This document shows positions 38,889-45,599 of a stretch of 45,599 nucleotides of DNA, piece by piece. The position numbers and the translations under genes are program-made. The first letter of the stretch is position 1; every line of letters starts with the position of its first letter. Source of the DNA: a virus; IMG/VR virus record IMGVR_UViG_3300045928_000228, positions 1 through 45,599 of that record; one strand, given 5' to 3'. The notes under the pieces are model-generated. The model was not told the origin of the DNA, ran no database searches, and saw only the letters and a list, made by a program, of their open reading frames with translations.

Positions 38889-39236
38889 TTATGTCGTGGG
38901 CGGTTCGGGTGTTGGCTCGGGCTCGGGGGCCGGGTTCGGGACGATGTCCGCCAGGCTCGCGACGTTGGTCTTGAGCGTTTCCAGGTTGGTCAGGAATTCT
39001 TCGTCGGTCACGTTGGGATCGCTGTTGCCAGCGAGCAGATCGTCGATTTGCTTTTGCAGGTCCGCGATGCGCTTTCCAATTTCGGCAAAGGCTTCGGTGG
39101 ATCGCGCGGAGGCCGCGGCGACGTCGGCTTTGATCTCGCTGAGTTTTCTGGCCATAAGGTTCTCCAGTTGTTTCAAGTCGTGTTGCGTTGCGGGGCGCGC
39201 AAAGAGGGACTTGAACCATTCGCGCACTCGTTTCAT
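38889..39236 (-). CDS. Coiled-coil protein with a Pro/Glu tail
   Basis: A 115-aa protein starting M-K-R-V-R-E-W-F-K-S-L-F. Helix A-E-I-G-K-R-I-A-D-L-Q-K-Q-I-D-D-L-L typical of coiled coils, and P-E-P-E-P-T-P-E-P end. Similar to small phage structural or lysis accessory proteins; no firm family. Confidence 0.55.
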   Translation of the reverse strand: MKRVREWFKSLFARPATQHDLKQLENLMARKLSEIKADVAAASARSTEAFAEIGKRIADLQKQIDDLLAGNSDPNVTDEEFLTNLETLKTNVASLADIVPNPAPEPEPTPEPPTT

Positions 39237-39260
39237 TTCGTGAGGAGCGCGCGAGTCAAC

Positions 39261-39419
39261 GGGGGAGCGCACGCGGCACGCGTGCTCCATTCTGCGGCGC
39301 GCAGAATGGCTTCGGGTCGTGATCTAACAGAACTAATAGATCACGACCTGGCTTCGGGTTCGGCGGCGATTTTTCGGCGAGCCGCCGAAAAGGACACGCG
39401 GGGCCGCGTGTGCTCCCCT
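39261..39419. repeat. Family B repeats around an inverted-repeat insert
   Basis: Partial copy at 39261-39300, full copy at 39367-39419. Between them is the 34-bp inverted repeat 39313-39346 (12-bp arms GGTCGTGATCTA/TAGATCACGACC, 10-bp A/T-rich centre), flanked by direct repeats TGGCTTCGGGT. Confidence 0.7.
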
Positions 39420-40842
39420 ACCGCACATCGGCGTCGATTTCGAATTGGCTGGCGCCCGTGATGAAGGTCACGGCGTAATTGGTGGCGCTGGCCATCACGC
39501 CGTTGTAAATGCGCGCGTTCACGCTCGTGCTTGCGCGAATGCTGTTGGTGGCGTTGGCGCCGCCGTAGAGCACGCACTCGCGCAGGGTGAGGTCGTTATT
39601 GGCGGCGGTGATGCTGATGGCGAGCGCGGCGAGGTTCGTGTTCGAGCTGCGCAACGCGCAATGCTGCAAGTTCACCACGGCGGTGGTGTCCGCAATCACC
39701 AGGGGCGTTTCGGCGGAATAGACGTCGGCCCGTTCGAGGGTGAGGGTGCCGAGTTCGGCCTGGATGGCAGTGGTGCCGCTGGCGATCACGCGCGCGGTCC
39801 AATGAATCACGGACGCGCCAAAGGAAAGGTCCATCACGCGCGCATTGGTGCTGGCCAGGAACACGCCGTCGCCGGAGATGACGCTGATGGCGGAGGCGGC
39901 GCTGGCGTCAAAGATGGCGAGCGCGCCGGAATCGTTGGTCACGATCGCGCCATTCACGAAATGCCAGTTCACGCCGGTTTTGAGCAGGTCCTTTTCTTCG
40001 TAGGTGCCGGGCCACACGTAAATGGTTTGGCCGCTGGCGGCATTGGTCTTGGCCTGGCCGCAACTCAAGCAGGGCTGCGAGAGGGTGCCGCAGGTGGTGC
40101 TGTCCGTGCCGTGCTTGGCCACGTGCAGGGCGTTGGTGGTGCGGGTGACGGCCACGACCACGCTCGTCGCGGTCATGCTGAGCACGCCGGCGCCATCCGA
40201 GGAGAGGGCGCGTAACGGGAGGCGGAAGCCGCTGGCGGTGGTGAGCGAGTCGAAGAGCGGTTTCACCAGGGTATTGGAGGTGGCCAGGTTCGTGAACACG
40301 TCGATGCCGTTGGTGGCGTAGCGCGCGAGGCCGGAGAGGGTGTCGCTGGCGTTATTGGTGCGATTCGTGGTGGGCAAATTATCAAAGGGAATGGCCAGCG
40401 AACGCAGGGCCGTGCCGGTATTCGTGCTGAAAGTGATGCTGGCCCAGTTTCCGCCCTGGGTGACGACCAGCGACACGCCGCGCAAAGTGATGACGTTACT
40501 GCTTTGCCAGAGAATCCCCACGCCCACGCTCGGGTAACTGGCCAGGGCGTTGAAGAGGTTGGTGGTGGCCGGGCCGAGGCCGGTCTGGTTGGTGAGAATC
40601 GTCGAGGCCGTGGTGTTATTGGTCCAGGTGCGCAAGCTGGCCGCGGTGGTGGCGTAGTAAAAGGTGTTCGAAGTGACGGGCTTGTTGGTGACGGTGACGG
40701 TGGCCGTGATGAGATCCGCAGCGCGGAGTGATGGAGTGATGGAGTAATGGAGTAATGGGAAAAGCAGGAGCAGCGCGAGACGCGCTTTCTCGCGGCATAG
40801 CCGCGACGCTACACCCAACACTCCAACACTCCAACACTCCAT
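39418..40842 (-). CDS. Exported beta-helix fibre-like protein
   Basis: A 474-aa protein. The start M-E-C-W-S-V-G-V-L (40842) and the H-Y-S-I-T-P-S-L at about 31-38 are read from GGAGTGTT/TCCATCAC heptads. Between them a hydrophobic core (L-A-L-L-L-L-F-P-L-L) forms a signal-like segment. The mature part is Thr/Asn-rich, then from about 290 a right-handed beta-helix pattern (Y-V-W-P-G-T-Y-E-E, V-N-L-Q-H-C-A-L-R). Likely a host-binding or polysaccharide-degrading fibre. Confidence 0.65.
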   Translation of the reverse strand: MECWSVGVLGVASRLCREKARLALLLLFPLLHYSITPSLRAADLITATVTVTNKPVTSNTFYYATTAASLRTWTNNTTASTILTNQTGLGPATTNLFNALASYPSVGVGILWQSSNVITLRGVSLVVTQGGNWASITFSTNTGTALRSLAIPFDNLPTTNRTNNASDTLSGLARYATNGIDVFTNLATSNTLVKPLFDSLTTASGFRLPLRALSSDGAGVLSMTATSVVVAVTRTTNALHVAKHGTDSTTCGTLSQPCLSCGQAKTNAASGQTIYVWPGTYEEKDLLKTGVNWHFVNGAIVTNDSGALAIFDASAASAISVISGDGVFLASTNARVMDLSFGASVIHWTARVIASGTTAIQAELGTLTLERADVYSAETPLVIADTTAVVNLQHCALRSSNTNLAALAISITAANNDLTLRECVLYGGANATNSIRASTSVNARIYNGVMASATNYAVTFITGASQFEIDADVR

Positions 40843-40860
40843 TGTTTCAGTTCTGCGGTT
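40728..40860. repeat. GGAGTGAT heptad tract with family A insert
   Basis: GGAGTGATGG units, then a short family A copy (GCGGCATAGCCGCGACGCTACA), then TCCAACACTCC units. The whole block is within the 5' end of the fibre gene. Confidence 0.75.
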
Positions 40861-41476
40861 CATGATGAATCTGTCCGGCATCGTCAAAGTAAACGAGTAT
40901 CGGGATGCCGCTGGGCCGGCTTTGGATGATGAAACCGTCGCACGGGTTGAGCGGGTTGCTGCCGTCCTTGGGCACAAACACGCTGGTGGCCCAGCCCTGG
41001 CTGGCGCCGATCTCGCCCGCGGGCACGGTCACGGCGGCGCTGGTGATGAGGGCTTTGTTGAGGGTGGCCGCGACCATCAGCGAGACGATCTTGTTGCCGT
41101 TGCTCTCGGTGATGTGGATCTCGAACAGGCACGCCGCGGTGCGCACGCCGGTCAGCGCGGTGGTGATGGCGGCGCTGTCGTACGTGAGTTGCGCGATCTT
41201 GCTCGAGGTGCCCGAATCGTCCAGGAAGGTGTCTTGAAACGCGAGTTGGGTGAAGTTGCTGGCCAGGTAAAGGCCCATCTTCACGGAATACGCGCCGGGC
41301 ACGATGATGGTATTTGGGATTTTGCTGTCGCCGCTGGCGTTGCGTTGCAGGAGCGTGTACTGGACGGTGGGCGATTCGACGTCGTAGAACGCGGGGAGAT
41401 TGTAGGCGTCGCGACTCTGCTCGTGGATGACGAGGGATTTGTTATCGAGCAGGTTGAAGAGGCGGAGTTGCGACAT
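40847..41476 (-). CDS. Putative structural protein
   Basis: A 209-aa protein, M-S-Q-L-R-L-F-N-L-L-D-N-K. Beta-rich, with G-A-Y-S-V-K-M-G-L-Y and G-F-I-I-Q-S-R-P-S-G-I-P-I-L-V-Y-F. No signal peptide. Between two fibre genes, so possibly a fibre base or baseplate protein. Not recognised. Confidence 0.6.
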   Translation of the reverse strand: MSQLRLFNLLDNKSLVIHEQSRDAYNLPAFYDVESPTVQYTLLQRNASGDSKIPNTIIVPGAYSVKMGLYLASNFTQLAFQDTFLDDSGTSSKIAQLTYDSAAITTALTGVRTAACLFEIHITESNGNKIVSLMVAATLNKALITSAAVTVPAGEIGASQGWATSVFVPKDGSNPLNPCDGFIIQSRPSGIPILVYFDDAGQIHHEPQN

Positions 41477-41516
41477 TACTCACGCGGAGGGGGAGTCAAT
41501 GTTTAAGGGCGAAAAA

Positions 41517-41572
41517 GGTTTTCGGCGAGGGCGCCGAAAACGACACGCGGGCCGCGTGTGCTCCCCGGAAAA
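41517..41572. repeat. Family B palindromic repeat
   Basis: GTTTTCGGCGAGGGCGCCGAAAAC and CACGCGGGCCGCGTGTGCTCCCC, intergenic. Confidence 0.75.
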
Positions 41573-41573
41573 A

Positions 41574-43679
41574 TTAAGGCAGCACCAGCCAATCGACGGG
41601 GGTCTCGCCGGTGGCGGCGGCGTTCAAGTTGAATTGGATCAGGCCCATCGAGGGAATGGCGGAAACGCTTTTGGCGGTGGCATCGTTGGTGGTCACGGTG
41701 GCGAGGATGCGCGAGTTGGCGGTGACGAGCGTGTTGGTGACGAAGACTTGCGTGGCGGCGGCGGCGAGCCGGACGCGGCCGCTGGTTTTGTGCATGGCGG
41801 CATTGCCGGTGGTGCCGAGCGGCGCGTTGGTGCGCGCCAAATAAATGCTGCGCCAAGTGCTGCTGGAGAGGCCCAGGTCCAGAGTATCATCCACGTCGGC
41901 GGTCACGGCGTTAAAGGCAGAGCTGACGAGGAGATTTGCCGAAGCACTGGCTGGGGCGATGTAGATGTTTTGCAGCGAGGAGGTGATTTTGGCCACGGTG
42001 TTGAGCACGCCCAGGCTAACCGTTGTCGGACCCTGGCCAACGCGCAGTTGCGAGTTGGTCGGCGCGGAGTACGTGAGGGTATAATCTTCGGTGGAAAGAT
42101 TATTCGTTGCCCCGTTGAGGCCGATGGTGGTGGCGTTCACCCGTTGCAGTGGCGAATCGGCAAAAGTTGTAGAGCTGCTGCGATAGGGCAAAAAGCCGTC
42201 GGTGGCATTGATGGTGGTGCCGCCGGCGTCATCGCTCCAGTAAAAGGTGTTCGTTCCGCCGGCCACGCTGGCCGTGAGTTTCTGGCCACTCAAGGCGTTG
42301 GTGGTGGGCCAGACGTTGGTCACGCCATTGACGGCAAACAAATTCGTGAACCACCACGGCATCCCGTCGCCGCGAATGCCGGCGAGCAGTTTGTTCGCAT
42401 CGCCCCAGACGGTGTGGAAGTTCGCGGCAGCGACCGCGGAGAGGGGGCTGAGCCATTGGTAAGCGATGAGATCGTCATTGTAGCCGTAATAATTATTCGT
42501 GCCCGGATCAATGACAAAGGCGGGGATGCCGCCGGCGTAACCGACGATCTCGATGGCGCTGTTGGTGAGGTTGAAGCGGAGGAACGTGTCGTTCTCCGCA
42601 GAAAGCAGGAGGCGCGTGACGCTGCCGGGGAGCGCGCCGAGCGTGGCGCTGGCGTTATTGCTGCTCATGCGCAGGCCGGGCAGCGACACGGGCAAATCCT
42701 GCGCAATGATGAACTGGTTGGCGGTGCCGTTGGCGGGCGTCACGTTGCCGAACAGCATCACATTCGTGAAAGAGCCGGCCATATTCGTCCCGGCGGCGCG
42801 GCCAAAGGCGAAAATGTTCGCACTGTTGGTCAGCCGTGCGTTTTTGAGGACGTCGTAGCCGTAGGCGAAGATGTTCGAGCTGCCGCTGATGGCGGAGGAA
42901 CGCAACGAGGCGAGGCCATAGGCGTGCACCTCGCGAGAGTTGATCACGGTCGAGAGGCGGAAGGGTTCAGAGCCGTAAGCATATAAGAAATCAGAGTTCG
43001 TGATGGCATTGGCCCGCATGGCAGCATCACCAAAAGCGTAAATGAAGTTGCCGTCGTTGATGTTCACATCGGCCAGGGTCAGCGTGCCGAAGCCGAAGAT
43101 GTCATGGGAATCACGGATCGCCGCGGTGGACAGGTTGGCGTCTCCGAAAGCGAAGATGAGCGTGTTATCGTTGAGGACCGCAGTGGAGTAGTTTTCCGAG
43201 CCCATCGCGAAGGTGCGGTCGTTATTCGTCACCGCCGCGCTCAAAAAGCCATAGTCGCCCACGTTGAACAGTTCGGCATAACCCGCCACGGCGGCGCCCG
43301 AGAACGCGCCTTCGCCCACGGAAAAGGATAAACCGCTGGTGATCGGGTGGAGCAGCGAGTTGTCATTAGTCCAGAGGTTAAAGCCGCTGCCGCCGGTCTG
43401 GTTGAGGCGGATCTTGCCGTTGGGCAGGCGCTCGACGCTCAGGCCGGTGCCGGCGAAAATGTTTGAGCCAAAGAAATTGGTGGGGCCTTGCAGGTCGCCG
43501 GCGTTGTTGGTGGCCATGACGGAGACGGCATGGTTGGCGGCGGGGGAACAGAGGGCAGAGATCAGAAGACAGAGGACAGACAGAATGATTCTGACCGCTG
43601 ATCTCTGACCGCTGATCTCTGACATCTGACATCTGGCTTCTGACTTCTGACTTCTGATTTCCAAGGATTGTTTCTTCAT
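41574..43679 (-). CDS. Long fibre protein with a heptad-encoded signal peptide and ~22-aa repeats
   Basis: A 701-aa protein. Residues 6-30 (I-R-S-Q-K-S-E-A-R) and 31-44 (I-L-S-V-L-C-L-L-I-S-A-L-C) are both read from a heptad inverted pair (43548-43665). Then P-A-A-N-H-A and a fibre start G-S-N-I-F-A-G...L-P-N-G-K-I-R-L-N, shared with the 793-aa fibre. Residues about 120-280 hold seven or eight 20-22-aa repeats with I-F-A-F-G-D-A cores, suggesting a beta-solenoid (YadA-head-like). The rest is Asn/Thr-rich beta. Likely a host-binding fibre. Confidence 0.75.
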   Translation of the reverse strand: MKKQSLEIRSQKSEARCQMSEISGQRSAVRIILSVLCLLISALCSPAANHAVSVMATNNAGDLQGPTNFFGSNIFAGTGLSVERLPNGKIRLNQTGGSGFNLWTNDNSLLHPITSGLSFSVGEGAFSGAAVAGYAELFNVGDYGFLSAAVTNNDRTFAMGSENYSTAVLNDNTLIFAFGDANLSTAAIRDSHDIFGFGTLTLADVNINDGNFIYAFGDAAMRANAITNSDFLYAYGSEPFRLSTVINSREVHAYGLASLRSSAISGSSNIFAYGYDVLKNARLTNSANIFAFGRAAGTNMAGSFTNVMLFGNVTPANGTANQFIIAQDLPVSLPGLRMSSNNASATLGALPGSVTRLLLSAENDTFLRFNLTNSAIEIVGYAGGIPAFVIDPGTNNYYGYNDDLIAYQWLSPLSAVAAANFHTVWGDANKLLAGIRGDGMPWWFTNLFAVNGVTNVWPTTNALSGQKLTASVAGGTNTFYWSDDAGGTTINATDGFLPYRSSSTTFADSPLQRVNATTIGLNGATNNLSTEDYTLTYSAPTNSQLRVGQGPTTVSLGVLNTVAKITSSLQNIYIAPASASANLLVSSAFNAVTADVDDTLDLGLSSSTWRSIYLARTNAPLGTTGNAAMHKTSGRVRLAAAATQVFVTNTLVTANSRILATVTTNDATAKSVSAIPSMGLIQFNLNAAATGETPVDWLVLP
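43548..43665. repeat. Heptanucleotide tract forming a signal peptide
   Basis: CAGAAGT/CAGAGGA units left, TCTGACC/TCTGACT units right. Both halves are within the 5' end of the fibre gene. Confidence 0.8.
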
Positions 43680-43711
43680 TCGCTAGGAGGAGAGGAGTCA
43701 GGAGAAACTTC

Positions 43712-44905
43712 CTACGAAATCAAATAGGGATCGCCGGGTGTTTCATACCGATCCGTGAGCGGCGGCGTGGCGGTGGCGTAGCCGTGCAGGTCGTCGCGCT
43801 GGAACAGCACGTCGCCTTGCGGGTTGCCAAACCATTCCTCGGGATCGGCCACGGGCGCGTCCGCGCTCCAGGCGCAGAAGGCCACTTCCTTTTCCGTCAC
43901 GGTATAGCCGGAAAAATTCACCAGGGCGGTGCGGGCGAGCATCGGGATGGGCCAATCATGATGCACGATCAGGTCGAGCGGGTCGTCCCAGGGATCGGCG
44001 GCGGTGTAAAGGTCGCCCGCGCGGGTGTCGCTCAGGAACCCGGCTTTATGATCGCACCACGAGACGTCGCTCTCGTGCAAGCGATGGACGTTGCCCAGCG
44101 GCGCCAGCGGATGGTGCGCCACGCCATTGGCCGGATCCGGGAAGAGGATTTCGTCATCCGCGCCGTAGGTCACGTAAGAAAACGTGTTCGGCTCGGGATC
44201 GAGTTCAAACGCGGTGTCGAAGGGGTCGATGTCCGGGTCGAAGCGCGGCACGGGGCCGGCCTTGGGCACGTGCCAGCACGGCTCGGCGACCCGAAAGAGG
44301 TTTCCGCTGGCCTGAGACTGCACCATCACATCCACCTGGCGATGCAATTCCTTCAGGTCTTCCCAAACGCCGTCGAGGTCGTATGGTTCAGAGTAGGTGA
44401 TCTCCCACTTGTACCACGGCTCGATTGGGTCCGTTTGCAGGTAGTGCGTGTCCGTGAGGTCATCAATTTGTTTGTCCACCAGCGGCTGGAAGGGATTGAC
44501 GGTGGTGTAAAAACCGGGCGGGCCAATGCCGTGGTTGTCTGGCTCGCCTTCGCCTTCGGTGGTGATCAGTTCGCCGGTGAAATCGTTTTCCAAGACCCAC
44601 GTTTTTTTGCCGCTGAGCCGGCTGACGGTGGTGGTGAGCGTGGAGGTAAAGTCTCCTGGTGGCGAGATGCGCTTGGCCTGAACCGTGAGCACGCGGTGCA
44701 AGTAGCGCGTGAAACATTCGACCACGGGCTCGATCTCGCCGCGGTAAAAGGTGGTTTCCTGAATGCGCCGGTAGCCGCTGAAGAATTTCCAGGCGTAGAG
44801 CGTGCGGAATTTTGGGTGGCCCGGCGGCGGGGCAGGCTGGGTGACGCGCTCGTGCGCGGCGGATTCGCGGAAGTCGCGCGCGCGGGATTCTTGGAAGCTA
44901 GACAT
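43712..44905 (-). CDS. Putative tail or virion structural protein
   Basis: A 397-aa soluble protein, M-S-S-F-Q-E-S-R-A-R-D-F. Rich in Trp/Asp/Pro (W-Y-K-W-E-I-T-Y-S-E-P-Y-D-L-D-G-V-W). No signal peptide or membrane span. Downstream of the junction-spanning gene in the tail cluster. No family recognised. Confidence 0.65.
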   Translation of the reverse strand: MSSFQESRARDFRESAAHERVTQPAPPPGHPKFRTLYAWKFFSGYRRIQETTFYRGEIEPVVECFTRYLHRVLTVQAKRISPPGDFTSTLTTTVSRLSGKKTWVLENDFTGELITTEGEGEPDNHGIGPPGFYTTVNPFQPLVDKQIDDLTDTHYLQTDPIEPWYKWEITYSEPYDLDGVWEDLKELHRQVDVMVQSQASGNLFRVAEPCWHVPKAGPVPRFDPDIDPFDTAFELDPEPNTFSYVTYGADDEILFPDPANGVAHHPLAPLGNVHRLHESDVSWCDHKAGFLSDTRAGDLYTAADPWDDPLDLIVHHDWPIPMLARTALVNFSGYTVTEKEVAFCAWSADAPVADPEEWFGNPQGDVLFQRDDLHGYATATPPLTDRYETPGDPYLIS

Positions 44906-44907
44906 GG

Positions 44908-45022
44908 GGAGCGCACGCGGCGCGCGTGCTGTTTTCGTCGGCTCGCCGGGAACCCACGAGCGCAGGAGATGCTTCCGGCGAAGCCGCCGGAAGCGACACG
45001 CGAGCCGCGTATGCTCCCCGGA
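44908..45022. repeat. Family B repeats, two copies
   Basis: A partial copy (GGGAGCGCACGCGGCGCGCGTGC) and a full copy (GCTTCCGGCGAAGCCGCCGGAAGC, CACGCGAGCCGCGTATGCTCCCC) side by side. Confidence 0.75.
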
Positions 45023-45599
45023 TCATGCGATTAACTTCCAGCGGCCGCCCACGCCGCCGCCATCGAGCGTCTCAGGCGTCCATTGGTAAATTTTGCCGTC
45101 GGTCGTTTGCTGCACCACGTTGGTGAGCAGGTCGCAGGTGCAATCGGTTTGCAACCAGCGTCCGCTGGAGGTCACGACGCCATCGACCAGTTCCGGAATC
45201 CATTCGTAAAAGTTGCCGTCATCGCCAGCGACGTGCAGGCGGGTGATGGGCGGAGTGGTGGTCTCGATCCAGCGCCCGGTCAGCGGGCCGGCTTCCTCGT
45301 CATCGAGGCGTTGCAAAGTCCAGATGTAAAACAAGCCGTTCTGCGGGCAGAGCACGGAGAGATCGCCCATGAGGAAATAGAGCTTGTAGAGGCTGGCCGA
45401 ATCTTCGGGATCGAGCGCGCTGAAGGCTTCGGTGGTGCCCTCCGGGAGCGGTGGCGGCGGTGGCGGGGGCGGCGGGCTGGCGGCGGCGGGCACTTGCGCC
45501 CAGGCGCGGCTGGATAGTTCCACGTGGGACACGCGCTCGAAGGGGGCAATATCCGTGCTGCCGGGCGGGGGCGGGATCAGATGGATCAGGCCTAGGTCG
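45023..45599 (-). CDS. Putative tail or virion protein, 3' part (continues from 678-167)
   Basis: The end of the junction-spanning 362-aa protein. It holds an A-A-A-S-P then nine-proline linker, then a domain with three similar beta blocks (G-L-F-Y-I-W-T-L, G-N-F-Y-E-W-I-P-E, G-K-I-Y-Q-W-T-P-E), each followed by a G-R-W. The three W-x-P/L repeats suggest a small beta-propeller-like or carbohydrate-binding end. Function unknown. The stop is close to the family B repeats. Confidence 0.75.
   Translation of the reverse strand, partial: DLGLIHLIPPPPGSTDIAPFERVSHVELSSRAWAQVPAAASPPPPPPPPPLPEGTTEAFSALDPEDSASLYKLYFLMGDLSVLCPQNGLFYIWTLQRLDDEEAGPLTGRWIETTTPPITRLHVAGDDGNFYEWIPELVDGVVTSSGRWLQTDCTCDLLTNVVQQTTDGKIYQWTPETLDGGGVGGRWKLIA
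45434..45599. repeat. Direct terminal repeat, right copy
   Basis: The last 166 bases match the start of the window. The right copy keeps an open frame and is the better base call in its first 45 bases. Confidence 0.85.

Noticed and set aside
41427-42986. 519-codon plus-strand frame opposite the 701-aa fibre
   Set aside because: Shadow frame that begins in a family B repeat and has no domain.

Overview
The window is a complete or nearly complete tailed-phage genome. It is probably a circular molecule that was opened at an arbitrary point. The last 166 bases (45434-45599) repeat the first 166, the unique length is about 45,433 bp, and one structural gene reads straight across the junction. The DNA is visibly GC-rich. 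The host is most likely a verrucomicrobial or related PVC-group bacterium. I infer this from the intergenic heptanucleotide repeats, from palindromic repeats typical of such genomes, from Asn/Thr-rich fibre proteins, and from a secreted protein ending in the R-F-Y-R-L-R style tail common in that phylum. This is an inference, not a proof.

Layout. Nearly all structural genes lie on the minus strand. They run leftward from about 29.2 kb to 1, then wrap to 45.6 kb and continue down to 37.9 kb. In transcription order: a divergent ribbon-helix-helix control region (29.24-29.34 kb); small genes, a tyrosine integrase (27.2-28.4 kb) and a secreted protein; two putative DNA-binding genes; small and GpA-type large terminase; a gpW-like connector; portal; a long glycine-rich fibre; S49 head protease; scaffold; an HK97-fold capsid protein; more fibre or spike genes, a methyltransferase-like gene and membrane or lipoprotein genes (7.4-14.3 kb); head-tail and tail genes (3-7.3 kb); a short tape measure (389 aa); further tail proteins; and, across the junction, large fibres and a membrane-protein pair that may be the lysis genes (38.2-38.7 kb).

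The plus strand from 29.3 to 33.9 kb is an early module: an SNF2-like helicase overlapping an N4/N6 methyltransferase, followed by a chain of very small genes joined by ATGA/GTGA overlaps. This chain is cut off at about 33.9 kb by the most unusual part of the window. From 33.95 to 37.75 kb there are about nine small gene cassettes separated by eight recognisable attC-like recombination sites. This is an integron-style cassette cluster without an integron integrase, carried by a phage.

Three kinds of dispersed repeat cover the genome: heptanucleotide tracts, family A palindromes ending in GACGCTACA, and family B palindromes ending in GTGTGCTCCCC. They occur between genes and also in frame inside terminase, portal, protease, tail and fibre genes. 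In several genes the heptad tracts encode the whole signal-peptide core. At least eight proteins of the morphogenesis cluster, including the putative major capsid protein, carry N-terminal export-like hydrophobic segments, which is unexpected for a tailed phage.
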